Assembly: GCA_963806045.1 (NCBI GenBank)
Contig: CAWDWP010000001.1
Coordinates: 62,001 to 126,000 of the forward strand
Direction: 5' to 3'
Length of the DNA stretch: 64,000 nucleotides
DNA from: DATCHW01 sp963806045
GTDB taxonomy: Bacteria; Bacteroidota; Ignavibacteria; Tepidaquicellales; Tepidaquicellaceae
The stretch's first letter is position 1. Each line of letters starts with the position of its first letter. A program made the translations under genes and the position numbers. Shown here in pieces: positions 1 through 8,354 of the stretch. The notes beneath the pieces are model-generated. The model was not told the DNA's origin, ran no database searches, and worked only from the letters and a program-made list of their open reading frames with translations.

Positions 1-1
1 C

Positions 2-1579
2 AGGGGTCGCCTTTACCTGGTATATGCCACTAATGATCCCCCGGGAAACGGAAATAAACCTGATATCTGGTGCAGATCTTCCACAGATAAAGGCGTATCC
101 TGGTCTGCTGCTGTCAGGGTTAACGACGATGCAAGCCCGCAGTCAAATCATCAGTGGATGCCGGCGACCTGGTGCGATAAGCAAACAGGAAGATTATATG
201 TGAAATGGTTTGATACAAGGCTGGCTCCAACAAGCGATAGCGCCGACGTTTATGCTTCCTATTCGGATGACGGCGGAAGCACTTTTGTTACAAACCAAAG
301 AATTACAACTTCTACTTTTAAAATTGACTGTGCCGGATGCGGCGGCGGCGGAACCCCGCGCTACCAGGGAGATTATGATGCAATCACTTCGTTTGGAAGA
401 ACTTCCATAATGTCCTGGTCTGACTTCAGGAATGGTTCTTTCGGAAGCTATACGGCATACTTCCCGGATTTTGCTATGAAAATCAATCCGCTTGCAATCT
501 CTATGCACAATAATGATAGTATTTTTATTCGCGTCAGTGTGCCTGCCGTGAAATCGTTCACTGACAGAGTGAAGTTCACCGCTGAGATTGATACTTTACC
601 CGTTGCCGGAACGGTTGATTTCTCATTTGTAAACGGAAAAGATTCAATTTCCGTATTTCCTGATTCTGTAACTTTAAGAATTAAAACTATAGGTAATATA
701 TCTCCCGGATCATACGGAATTGTTATTTCCGGAAAGGGACCCAATGGGATTCCTATACACAAAAGGATTCAGGAGGTCTATATCAACACGGCTCCTGTCT
801 CGGTCGGAACAAACCGCGAAGGTATCTGCAGTTACAAAGTCAACGGTGTTCAGTATAATACAAGACAAACATTTGTTATAAACCTTGGTCAATCTATTTC
901 GGTTCAGGCAGTAAGCCCATTCCTTGCAGGTAATAATAATTATATTTTCACAAGCTGGAGTGATGCAGGCGATACAACTCATAACGTCGTCGTGAACAAC
1001 CCAATAACTCTGACTGCGAATTTTAAAGTTCAGTATAAACTGCTAATGGTTTCATCTATAGGAAACACATTCGGCGGTAACGCATATTATGATTCTGCTG
1101 TTCCGTTTAATTTTGGTGTTTTATCCAGAATTTTTGTTAGCGGCGGACAGACTTATCTTTACAGGGGATTTACAGGTTTAGGAAATACCTCTTATACAAG
1201 CCCTGACAGCACCGGAGCAGATTCCTCAATTACAATTGCAATTTCAAATCCGATTGTAGAAAGCGCACGCTGGATGAATATTACCGGTATTTCAAATATC
1301 GGAAGTGATATTCCACGTGAATATAAACTGTACCAGAACTTCCCGAATCCTTTTAATCCCGTAACAACAATTAATTTTGATATTGTAAAATCCGGTTATG
1401 TAAATATAACGGTTTACGATGCGCTTGGAAGGGAAATTCAGGTACTTGTGAACGAATCCGTCCAACCCGGAAGTTACAAAGTTAATTTTGATGCCGTGGG
1501 ATTATCAAGCGGAATATATTTCTATAAAATTAAAACCGGCGATTTCACAAATGTGAAGAGAATGCTGCTGGTAAAATGA
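2..1579 (+). CDS. secreted sialidase-like protein with T9SS C-terminal sorting domain (5' end outside window)
   Basis: The reading frame is open from base 2 without a stop, so the true start lies to the left and the ATG at 158 is internal. Two Asp-box-type phrases of beta-propeller sialidases (S-x-D-x-G-x-x-W/F) are visible: STDKGVSW near the left edge and SDDGGSTF about 50 codons on. The middle is beta-rich and Ig-like without a clear family. The last ~85 residues are a type IX secretion sorting domain, starting near YQNFPNPFNPVTT and ending KRMLLVK. Proteins with this tail are exported across the outer membrane and released or anchored at the surface. Substrate unknown; sialidase activity is not claimed because only the propeller signature is seen. 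Confidence 0.85.
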   Translation, partial: RGRLYLVYATNDPPGNGNKPDIWCRSSTDKGVSWSAAVRVNDDASPQSNHQWMPATWCDKQTGRLYVKWFDTRLAPTSDSADVYASYSDDGGSTFVTNQRITTSTFKIDCAGCGGGGTPRYQGDYDAITSFGRTSIMSWSDFRNGSFGSYTAYFPDFAMKINPLAISMHNNDSIFIRVSVPAVKSFTDRVKFTAEIDTLPVAGTVDFSFVNGKDSISVFPDSVTLRIKTIGNISPGSYGIVISGKGPNGIPIHKRIQEVYINTAPVSVGTNREGICSYKVNGVQYNTRQTFVINLGQSISVQAVSPFLAGNNNYIFTSWSDAGDTTHNVVVNNPITLTANFKVQYKLLMVSSIGNTFGGNAYYDSAVPFNFGVLSRIFVSGGQTYLYRGFTGLGNTSYTSPDSTGADSSITIAISNPIVESARWMNITGISNIGSDIPREYKLYQNFPNPFNPVTTINFDIVKSGYVNITVYDALGREIQVLVNESVQPGSYKVNFDAVGLSSGIYFYKIKTGDFTNVKRMLLVK

Positions 1580-1612
1580 TAATTTTTCGCTGGTTAAAAA
1601 TTTAAAACCTCT

Positions 1613-1644
1613 GGCTCCTGAACCCCTGTTTAGGAGCCTTTTTT
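1613..1644 (+). terminator. rho-independent terminator
   Basis: GGCTCCT and AGGAGCC form a 7-bp GC-rich stem around a 12-nt loop and are followed directly by six T. It lies 34 bases after the stop of the T9SS gene and ends that transcript before mnmG. Confidence 0.85.
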
Positions 1645-1823
1645 ATACTTCTAGTTTCTCGCGCACCCCTCGGTTATCAATAATAGAAAATAATTTTAAA
1701 TTTACAATTTCAATTTTAAATTTAACATTTTTAATTTTAATTTCTTTCAGGAAACTAATCTATGAACTTATATCTTTTCTATATCGTTTATTAAATTACA
1801 TTTAAAGAACATTATCTTTAATT

Positions 1824-3734
1824 TTGAACACTTTGAAAAAATATTATGACATAATTGTTATCGGTGCAGGTCACGCGGGGGTCGAGGCAGCAGTCTCTTC
1901 TTCGCGTATGGGTCTGGAAGTCGGAATTATTACTATGGATACTAATGCAATCAGCCGGATGAGCTGTAACCCCGCTGTCGGAGGAACAGCGAAAGGACAT
2001 CTTGTTCGCGAAATAGATGCTCTCGGCGGTGTAATGGGCGAACTTGCGGATAAAACCGGCATACAGTTTAAAATGCTGAACAAATCAAAGGGTCCCGCAG
2101 TGTGGTCGCCTCGCTGTCAATCTGATAAAGAGCTTTATTCCCTCGCCGCAAAAGAGCTGGTTCTGAATCAGCCTGGAATAGAATTGATTCAGGATATGGT
2201 AAATGAAATAATGGTAGACGACAATGCTGATACATTCAGTTATAAATATTCAGTGAAAGGAATAAAAACTTTACACGGAAATGAAATCGCCTGCAAAGCC
2301 ATAATTATCACTTCGGGCACTTTCCTGAATGCTGTAATGCATACGGGAATAAACCAAACTCACGGAGGCAGGATTGGCGAGCAGTCTGCAACAGGATTAT
2401 CAGAATGTCTGATGAATTTTGGATTTGAAACAGGTCGATTGAAAACAGGAACTCCTCCGCGTCTGGATGCTGATACTATTGACTTTTCTAAAACAGAAAT
2501 TCAGCACGGAGATAATCCCCCGGCTCCATTTTCTTTCAGAACAAAAAACGGTTTTCCTTATCAAAAACAGGTCAACTGTTACCTGACGCATACTAACGAA
2601 AAAACTCACGATATTCTAAGAACAGGATTCGGAGAGTCTCCAATGTTCACGGGCAGAATAAAGGGCGTCGGTCCGAGATATTGCCCTTCGATAGAAGATA
2701 AAATTTCCCGTTTCTCCGACAGACCCCGTCATCAGATTTTTCTTGAACCGGAAACCCTGAACGGTAAAACAGTTTATATGAACGGATTCTCAACCAGCCT
2801 TCCGCTGGAAGTTCAGCAGAAAGCCGCCATCACTGTTCCGGGACTTGAGAATGTGAAAATTATCAAACAGGGATATGCTGTTGAATATGATTTCTTCCCG
2901 ACACATCAGATTTATTTAACTCTCGAGACAAAAATTGTTTCGGGTCTATATTTTGCCGGGCAGATTAACGGCACTTCGGGTTACGAAGAAGCTGCCGCTC
3001 AGGGTCTTATTGCCGGAATAAATGCGGCTTTGAAATTAAAAAAATCGGAACCTCTTATTCTTAAAAGAAGCGAAGCATATATTGGCGTTTTGATTGATGA
3101 CCTTATAAATAAAAATCCCGCTGAGCCTTACCGCATGTTTACATCCTGCGCCGAATACCGGCTGGTGCTTCGACAGGATAACGCCGATATAAGGCTTATG
3201 GAAAAAGGGAATTCAATAGGATTAAATAGTGCGGAATTGACGGATAACCTGAAAAGGAAAAAAGAACTTATAAAAGATGGAATTAAATATTTTAAGTCGA
3301 ATACTATCAACCCGAAATTAATAAATGAACTTTTAACCTCGAAAGATTCTTCGCCGATATCTCAAAATGAATTTCTTTCAAACATTCTGAAAAGAAACGA
3401 TATCTCAATTAAAGAAATGCTTAACTTTCTCGATGTAAACAATATCGAATTATTAAAACAAATTTTTGAAAGTTCCGAAGCACAGGAGCAAATAGAAATA
3501 GATATAAAATACGAAGGATATATCACGCGTCAAAACGAGCAGATTGAAGCATTTGAAAAAAATGAAAATATCAGAATACCCGATGAATTCAAATATGAAA
3601 AAATAAAGTCCCTGTCCTCAGAGGCATTGGATAAACTAAACAAAATAAAGCCAAAATCAATCGGACAGGCTCATAGAATTGCCGGCGTAAGACCATCGGA
3701 TATTTCTGCAATACTTATTTATATGCGAGGATGA
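1824..3734 (+). CDS. mnmG: tRNA uridine-5-carboxymethylaminomethyl(34) synthesis enzyme MnmG (GidA)
   Basis: FAD-dependent subunit that, with the GTPase MnmE, installs the carboxymethylaminomethyl group on U34 of tRNAs. The 636-residue length is normal. The N-terminal dinucleotide-binding loop is IGAGHAGVEAA (G14, G16, G19), followed by the family block CNPAVGGTAKGH, the signature GPRYCPSIEDK and the second signature INGTSGYEEAAAQG. The C-terminal helical domain ends in AHRIAGVRPSDISA. Translation must start at TTG (1824): no ATG lies between an upstream stop and the FAD loop, and TTG gives the short N-terminus usual for the family. mnmE is not in the window. No clear Shine-Dalgarno sequence. 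Confidence 0.97.
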   Translation: MNTLKKYYDIIVIGAGHAGVEAAVSSSRMGLEVGIITMDTNAISRMSCNPAVGGTAKGHLVREIDALGGVMGELADKTGIQFKMLNKSKGPAVWSPRCQSDKELYSLAAKELVLNQPGIELIQDMVNEIMVDDNADTFSYKYSVKGIKTLHGNEIACKAIIITSGTFLNAVMHTGINQTHGGRIGEQSATGLSECLMNFGFETGRLKTGTPPRLDADTIDFSKTEIQHGDNPPAPFSFRTKNGFPYQKQVNCYLTHTNEKTHDILRTGFGESPMFTGRIKGVGPRYCPSIEDKISRFSDRPRHQIFLEPETLNGKTVYMNGFSTSLPLEVQQKAAITVPGLENVKIIKQGYAVEYDFFPTHQIYLTLETKIVSGLYFAGQINGTSGYEEAAAQGLIAGINAALKLKKSEPLILKRSEAYIGVLIDDLINKNPAEPYRMFTSCAEYRLVLRQDNADIRLMEKGNSIGLNSAELTDNLKRKKELIKDGIKYFKSNTINPKLINELLTSKDSSPISQNEFLSNILKRNDISIKEMLNFLDVNNIELLKQIFESSEAQEQIEIDIKYEGYITRQNEQIEAFEKNENIRIPDEFKYEKIKSLSSEALDKLNKIKPKSIGQAHRIAGVRPSDISAILIYMRG

Positions 3735-3809
3735 TTCGAGAGGTGAAAAAGTAGAAATGTTAAAAGGTAGAAAAGTAAAAAAGTAAAAACAGATTTTAAA
3801 TTTTAGGAA

Positions 3810-4430
3810 ATGATATTAAGAATAGAACCGGATAATCCGGAGGGAAAAAATTTCAAGAAGGTACTCGATTGTCTGATGGACGGCGGGGTAATAATTTACC
3901 CGACCGATACTGTTTATGGAATCGGATGTGATATACACAAAGCCAAAGCCGTTGAACGAATTTCACGTATCAAAGGATTGAAACCCGAGAAAGCAAATTT
4001 TTCATTCATCTGTTACGACCTCAGCCATCTTTCGGATTTCTCTAGACCCATAGAAACCTCTGTTTACAGGGTAATGCGACGGGCGCTGCCGGGACCTTTC
4101 ACTTTTATTCTAAACGCAAACAGCAATGTGCCGAAATTGTTTAAAACCAAAAAGAAAACTGTTGGAATCAGAATCCCCGATAATGATATCTGCAGAAGTA
4201 TCGTGAAACATCTTGGAAATCCAATACTCACGACATCGGTTCACGATGACGATGAAATTTTAGATTATACAACCGACCCCGAATCTATACATAACCGATA
4301 TGAAAACATTGTTGATATAGTAGTTGACGGAGGGTATGGAAACAACACTCCTTCGACAATTGTCGATTGCTCCGATGGCGAATTCCGAATTATCCGTCAG
4401 GGACTTGGAAAAATTGAAGAGTTTTTATAA
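3810..4430 (+). CDS. L-threonylcarbamoyladenylate synthase (Sua5/YciO/YrdC/YwlC family)
   Basis: Makes threonylcarbamoyl-AMP from threonine, bicarbonate and ATP, the first step of t6A modification at A37 of ANN-decoding tRNAs. The YrdC fold is shown by GGVIIYPTDTVYGIGCD near residues 25-41 and ISRIKGLKPEKANFSF, then GIRIPDN, and the conserved STIVDCSDGEFRIIRQG at the end. At 206 residues it is the YrdC/YciO-only form, without the C-terminal Sua5 domain. The KRxK-type segment is replaced by GLKPEKAN, which resembles YciO members, so activity as the main TsaC is likely but not proven. It lies 75 bases after mnmG, another anticodon-loop modification gene. Confidence 0.85.
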   Translation: MILRIEPDNPEGKNFKKVLDCLMDGGVIIYPTDTVYGIGCDIHKAKAVERISRIKGLKPEKANFSFICYDLSHLSDFSRPIETSVYRVMRRALPGPFTFILNANSNVPKLFKTKKKTVGIRIPDNDICRSIVKHLGNPILTTSVHDDDEILDYTTDPESIHNRYENIVDIVVDGGYGNNTPSTIVDCSDGEFRIIRQGLGKIEEFL

Positions 4431-4449
4431 ACAATTAAAAATATAAATA

Positions 4450-4950
4450 ATGTATAAATCTGTTTCGGATTTTTTAAATGACTGGAAGAAGGAAAGCGAT
4501 GCAACATATAAAGTTCTTTCGAATCTTTCAGATGAATCCCTAAAATATTTATCCCATACAAACGGCAGAACAATCGGATATCTTTCCTGGCATATCGTCA
4601 TAACAATCGGCGAAATGATGAACCGGTCAGGTCTAAAAGTCCAATGTCCGTCGGAAAATTCCACCGAACCTGTATCGGCAAAGGAAATAGCGGATACTTA
4701 CAAGTCTGTCGCCGGTTCGCTCATTAAAGAAATTGAGATGAAGTGGACGGATGCAACTCTCGACGAAGAGCTTGATATGTATGGAGAAGCCTGGAAAATG
4801 TCCTTTATGTTGAAATCTCTCGTGTATCACCAGATACATCACCGGGGACAGCTTACCATTATGATGCGTCAGGCAAATCTCAAAGTTCCCGGCGTTTACG
4901 GACCATCACGAGAAGAGTGGGCGCAAATGGGAATGGAACCGCAGAAATAA
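4450..4950 (+). CDS. DinB family protein
   Basis: Four-helix-bundle DinB/YfiT-type protein of 166 residues. The three family histidines are visible: one in LSWHIV near residue 41 and two in the motif HQIHHRGQL near residue 129, which together bind a divalent metal. The C-terminus GVYGPSREEW is also typical of DinB proteins. Members act as thiol transferases or are of unknown function; the old damage-inducible name does not imply repair. It begins 19 bases after the Sua5-family gene and is probably cotranscribed with it. Confidence 0.85.
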   Translation: MYKSVSDFLNDWKKESDATYKVLSNLSDESLKYLSHTNGRTIGYLSWHIVITIGEMMNRSGLKVQCPSENSTEPVSAKEIADTYKSVAGSLIKEIEMKWTDATLDEELDMYGEAWKMSFMLKSLVYHQIHHRGQLTIMMRQANLKVPGVYGPSREEWAQMGMEPQK

Positions 4951-5034
4951 TTAATAATTAGTAATTAGTAATTCAAAACGTAAAACGTCAGACGTAAAAT
5001 GTGAAACGGCAAGAGTAAAGAAGAACAACGGTAG

Positions 5035-5054
5035 CCCACGGTTTTAACCGTGGG
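5035..5054. repeat. 20-bp palindromic repeat (REP-like, CCCACGG family)
   Basis: A perfect inverted repeat, CCCACGGTT-TT-AACCGTGGG, stands between the DinB and PLD genes, and a partial copy of one arm (CCACCGTGGGG) follows at about 5098-5108. There is no T-run directly after the stem, so it is not a good terminator. It looks like one of the short palindromic elements scattered in this window. Confidence 0.6.
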
Positions 5055-5131
5055 AAAGATGAACAATAAGGGTTTTTAACTGTTTTAATCTCGGATCCAC
5101 CGTGGGGGACAGTTTATAAAAATATAAAATT

Positions 5132-6391
5132 ATGAAATATTCTAAAATTATTTCAATGAAAATATTTAAACGATATCTGGTATTTCTTCTTTTCATAATT
5201 CCCTTTGGTGTTTCATTATCGCAAAGTCTTGATGATAATTTTCTTCTCGTGCAGAGTGTTCCGCTTGAAACAAAGCTTGAAGAGTCAAAACTGCCGAGAG
5301 CATATGATGTCTGGATGGATATGATTAACAATGCAACATCAAGCATCGACTTCGAGATGTTCTATTTTGCAAATAAAAAAGACAGCCCTCTTGAAAACCT
5401 TATGGAAGCCGTAAGGAAAGCCGCGGTCAGAGGTGTTAAAATCAGAATTGTTGTCGATTCCTCTTTTTATTCAAAAAATGATAAATCTTCCGACCAGCTC
5501 GAAGGCATCGAAAACATCACTATCAGAAAAATTCCTGTCGGCAATCTCACGCACGGTATAATGCATGCGAAATATTTCATTGTCGATAATGAAATACTTT
5601 TTCTCGGCAGTCAGAATTTTGACTGGCGAGCCTTGATTCATATTCACGAAATGGGTGTCAAAGTTAAAAGCAAAAAACTTGCTGCAACTTTTGAAAAGAT
5701 ATTCGAACTCGACTGGGGTTATTGCATTTCCCCCGATAACAACGGATTATATGAACTTGGAAAGTCCAAACAGAAAGTTCTGAACTCAAAAAACACTCTG
5801 AATATTTCATCGGATTATTTTGGGAAGGTATCTCTTTATCCTGCATTCAGTCCTTATGACTTAACTCCGAAGAAATTTTCATATGAGGAAAAAGAAATCG
5901 TAAAGCTTATAAATAAAACCAAATCCAGATTATTCATACAAATATATTCCTTTCTTGATAAAGCAGGAAAAGACAAAATATTCGATTCCTTTGTGAAAGC
6001 AATCAGGAAAGCTGCGAAGCGCGGCGCCGATGTCAGAATCATTATTCCTGACTGGGCAATGAGAAGAGATGCCGTAATCTTTCTTAAAGAACTGTCGCAA
6101 ATTCCGAACATTCAGATTAAAATCAGTACCATTCCGCTTTACAGCGGCGGATTCATCCCATATGCCCGGGTCGAACATTGCAAGTATTTTATTTCGGATT
6201 TTAAAACTTCTTTTGTAAGTACTTCAAACTGGGAATATGATTATTTCTATGAATCCAGAAATGCTTCGCTTGTAATAAAGAACAAAAAAGTAAATTCCGA
6301 ACTCGAAGAAGTTTTTTTGCGCGACTGGAACGGACCTTACACAGAATTAATAGATTTGAATAAAGATTACAAACCACCGAAAAGAAATTAA
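5132..6391 (+). CDS. secreted phospholipase D-like domain protein
   Basis: Two-domain PLD-superfamily protein of 419 residues with both HKD-type motifs: HAKYFIVDNEILFLGSQNFD (H-x-K-x4-D, first half) and HCKYFISDFKTSFVSTSNW (second half). Each half also has the strand IRIVVDSSF or VRIIIPDWA typical of the fold. The two histidines would form one active site for phosphodiester hydrolysis or transfer, as in cardiolipin synthases and PLD nucleases. An N-terminal signal peptide (hydrophobic stretch YLVFLLFIIPF, then SLSQS) indicates export, so the substrate is probably lipid or extracellular nucleic acid. The ATG at 5156 would give a tidier signal peptide and is an alternative start. Confidence 0.85.
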   Translation: MKYSKIISMKIFKRYLVFLLFIIPFGVSLSQSLDDNFLLVQSVPLETKLEESKLPRAYDVWMDMINNATSSIDFEMFYFANKKDSPLENLMEAVRKAAVRGVKIRIVVDSSFYSKNDKSSDQLEGIENITIRKIPVGNLTHGIMHAKYFIVDNEILFLGSQNFDWRALIHIHEMGVKVKSKKLAATFEKIFELDWGYCISPDNNGLYELGKSKQKVLNSKNTLNISSDYFGKVSLYPAFSPYDLTPKKFSYEEKEIVKLINKTKSRLFIQIYSFLDKAGKDKIFDSFVKAIRKAAKRGADVRIIIPDWAMRRDAVIFLKELSQIPNIQIKISTIPLYSGGFIPYARVEHCKYFISDFKTSFVSTSNWEYDYFYESRNASLVIKNKKVNSELEEVFLRDWNGPYTELIDLNKDYKPPKRN

Positions 6392-6423
6392 TAATTAGCA
6401 ATTAATAATTAGTAATTTTTTTT

Positions 6424-6453
6424 GTAGAGTCCCCGAAGGCGAGAAGACTCTGC
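6424..6453. repeat. palindromic repeat, GAGTC/GACTC family (copy 1)
   Basis: GTAGAGTC and GACTCTGC form an imperfect inverted repeat around CCCGAAGGCGAGAA. A second, related copy with arms GCAGAGTC and GACTCTGC is at 18928-18968. The T-run precedes rather than follows the stem on the plus strand, so a repeat element is more likely than a terminator. Confidence 0.55.
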
Positions 6454-6575
6454 TAAAAAACATAAAATGGTTTATACTACTAGCTACTATCTGTCTTTTT
6501 CTTAATTATTTAACTTTTTAGAGTTTACTTTTATGGAAACTTATGTTAAGTTTATATTGTTAATATTATAGAATA

Positions 6576-6908
6576 ATGGATACAAAATTTAATGTTGAAT
6601 TTCTAGAAGGTGTTATAGAATTTTTATCTGCACTTGATGAAAAAGCAAGAAGCAAAATACTTTATAATGTTAATAAATCACAGTATTTGAATGATCCGAA
6701 GCTGTTTAAAAAATTGACAGAAACTATTTGGGAATTCAGAACAGAATTTAATAAATTACAATACCGGCTTTTAGCTTTCTGGGATAAAACAGATCGTAAT
6801 AACACACTAGTTATTGCGGCAACCGGATTAATAAAAAAGAAAGACAAAGTGCCGGAAAAAGAAATTATCAAAGCAGAAAATTTAAGAAAAACTTATTTTT
6901 TAAAATAA
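6576..6908 (+). CDS. type II toxin, RelE/HigB (phage Gp49-like) family
   Basis: 110-residue protein of the RelE/HigB type: an N-terminal helix (FLEGVIEFLSALDEKARSK), the strand block KLTETIWEFRTEFNKLQYRLLAFW, and the C-terminal TGLIKKKDKVPEKEIIKAEN, matching the Gp49/HigB pattern 'L...IWELR....YRI.Y......I..L.GF.KK..KTP..EI..A'. Such toxins cleave mRNA, usually on the ribosome. It lies five bases upstream of an XRE-type antitoxin gene, the toxin-first order characteristic of higBA. The toxin call rests on pattern and context. Confidence 0.85.
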   Translation: MDTKFNVEFLEGVIEFLSALDEKARSKILYNVNKSQYLNDPKLFKKLTETIWEFRTEFNKLQYRLLAFWDKTDRNNTLVIAATGLIKKKDKVPEKEIIKAENLRKTYFLK

Positions 6909-6913
6909 TTAAT

Positions 6914-7219
6914 ATGAGAACCAAAAATAAACTTCGAATTTACTCGCTTGATGAAGTAAAAGACAAATTCATTGGAAAAATCGGTGATTCAAAAAGGGAC
7001 AAATTTGAATTTGAACTTCAAATGGATATTCTCGGAGAGATAATTAAGACTGCGAGATTAAAAAATAATCTTACGCAAGAGAAACTCGGCCAGAGAATTG
7101 GAGTTAAGAAAGCACAGATATCTAAACTTGAAAAGGGTTCTTCAAACATTACGATAGGAACAATTAAAAAAGTTTTCTCTGCCTTGAATACCAACATATC
7201 GTTCAGTGTGAATTTGTAA
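6914..7219 (+). CDS. XRE-family antitoxin (HigA-like)
   Basis: 101-residue DNA-binding protein with a helix-turn-helix at residues ~55-90: GEIIKTARLKNNLTQEKLGQ, then RIGVKKAQISKLEKGSSNI and TIGTIKKVFSALN, the classic Cro/CI-type HTH. The N-terminal ~45 residues (RTKNKLRIYSLDEVKDKFIG) are likely the toxin-contacting part. It follows the HigB-like toxin with a five-base gap and would both neutralise the toxin and repress the shared promoter in front of 6576. Confidence 0.87.
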   Translation: MRTKNKLRIYSLDEVKDKFIGKIGDSKRDKFEFELQMDILGEIIKTARLKNNLTQEKLGQRIGVKKAQISKLEKGSSNITIGTIKKVFSALNTNISFSVNL

Positions 7220-7599
7220 TTTACTTTCCTTCTCCCTACAATATTTCACCCTTCTGGGGTTTTAATAGAGGGGATCTTTCTTGCTACAATAATTCCACCC
7301 TTTCTGGGTTTCCATTCATAGTGGTGTCAGGACTTACTTCCTGACGCGTGTCAGGAGGGGGCACCCTCCGGGTCAACTCCCGCCACCACAATACATTTTT
7401 CTTTCTAATTACTAATCGCACCTTATATTTTATTTAATTAACGACCTGATAAACTTAACGAGCCTAAAAAACTTAACAAACTTAATGAACTTTTTTATAT
7501 TATTTTTACGCTTTTAGCCTATTGTTTGATTTTATACTTATATCTCGCTGTGTATTTTTGTATGAGAAATTATTATAGAAATTGTGTTTTGAAAATTTT
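7220..7599. repeat. gene-free spacer with REP-like repeats
   Basis: This ~380-base spacer between the toxin-antitoxin pair and the kdp locus has no credible gene. It contains two related ~25-base units, CTACAATATTTCACCCTTCT-GGGG (7236-7260) and CTACAATAATTCCACCCTTT-CTGGG (7284-7308). After them comes the inverted repeat GTCAGGA-acttac-TCCTGAC (7326-7345), then GTGTCAGGAGGGGGCACC, which repeats one arm. The right part (7430-7580) is AT-rich with repeated AACTTAA/AACTTAAC words and probably holds the kdp promoter, but I cannot place it. The units resemble REP-type repeats that spread with Y1 transposases. Confidence 0.5.
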
Positions 7600-7794
7600 A
7601 TGAAATATTTTGTAGCAATATTACTTTCGTATCTGGTGTTTGCCGGTGCGGTTCATTCTCAGGATACAACGTCAAAGTTAACTCCCGTTACACCTCAGGA
7701 TTCAGAGTCCAATAAAGAGTCGGTTGCGAGCGAGCCGTTTGCATTCGGTGACTTTACCCGGCTGAATGGTAATGTTATTAAGATTTTAAAATGA
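7600..7794 (+). pseudogene. N-terminal fragment of an outer-membrane porin
   Basis: Encodes ~64 residues: a signal peptide (MKYFVAILLSYLVFAGAVHSQ), a Ser/Thr/Pro linker, then SEPFAFGDFTRLNGN, the phrase with which many Bacteroidota beta-barrel (BBP2-like) porins begin their mature part. The barrel itself is missing: the frame stops after NVIKILK. The stop TGA overlaps the ATG of the next gene (ATGA), so the two may be translationally coupled. A full-length porin of apparently the same kind follows kdpC at 12789. I read this as a truncated relic, though a small exported peptide cannot be excluded. Confidence 0.5.
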
Positions 7795-8204
7795 AAACTT
7801 TTAAATTTTTAAAATCAACAAATATTATATTAATTATACTTCCGGGAGTTTTATTTCTCCTCGCTGTTATTTTCACTACCGATATAATTTTTTCAGACAA
7901 AGTAGATTCGAATTTTATATATAATGATGGAAAAATTGGCGGCTCAAGATGGTTTTCTTATAAATATGAATCGGGCAAATTTTTTTCTCTGAAATCTCCT
8001 GAAAAAACCGGTTCTATGATTAACAAAACAGCAATAAACTCCCAGATCCCTTTGGTTGCGAAATCCCGGGGATATTCGGAAACAGATGTTATTTTGCTTC
8101 GAAAGCTTGTGGATAGTCTTCTGCAATATTCAGACAAAACTGTAGATGGAGAAAAAGCTATTAACATCATAAAGCTGAATGTTTCCCTTGGGGAGCTAAA
8201 ATAA
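7791..8204 (+). CDS. short KdpC-like protein (KdpC paralogue lacking the central region)
   Basis: 137 residues with one N-terminal membrane segment (about residues 11-33), like KdpC. It aligns by eye with the KdpC encoded at 12141. NFIYNDGKIGGS matches SFVEKNGTVVGS. Further on, INSQIPLVAKSRGYSETDVI matches the ALLQSDRVAKERNF region. The end INIIKLNVSLGEL matches INVFLLNLELDKL. About 50 residues are absent, including the stretch SNLGPTS to SGSGIDPHIS that is the most conserved part of true KdpC. It lies directly before kdpF and after a porin fragment. It may be an accessory or regulatory subunit of the potassium pump, or a decaying duplicate that keeps an open frame. Confidence 0.6.
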   Translation: MKTFKFLKSTNIILIILPGVLFLLAVIFTTDIIFSDKVDSNFIYNDGKIGGSRWFSYKYESGKFFSLKSPEKTGSMINKTAINSQIPLVAKSRGYSETDVILLRKLVDSLLQYSDKTVDGEKAINIIKLNVSLGELK

Positions 8205-8261
8205 TATGAATATTCAAAATTTTAATTTTATTTATATCATTAAAACATTAATAAATTAATT

Positions 8262-8351
8262 ATGGCAACGGAATATTTAATCGGGGGAACAATAGCTTTT
8301 GTGCTATTCGTTTACCTTTTTTATGTAATATTTAAACCGGAGAAATTCTAA
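8262..8351 (+). CDS. kdpF: KdpF, small subunit of the K+-transporting ATPase
   Basis: A 29-residue single-span hydrophobic peptide (MATEYLIGGTIAFVLFVYLF, then YVIFKPEKF) three bases upstream of kdpA, the standard position and size of KdpF, which stabilises the KdpFABC complex in the membrane. The C-terminal KPEKF is the family's usual ending. The gene is very short and easily missed. Confidence 0.9.
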   Translation: MATEYLIGGTIAFVLFVYLFYVIFKPEKF

Positions 8352-8354
8352 AAT

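Noticed and set aside
1645..1823. Small RNA or riboswitch upstream of mnmG
   Set aside because: The spacer is AT-rich with repeated AATTTTAAATTT words and no stable conserved structure that I can recognise.
6424..6453. Terminator after the PLD gene
   Set aside because: The T-run precedes the stem on the plus strand and the sequence recurs at 18928, so it is better explained as a repeat.
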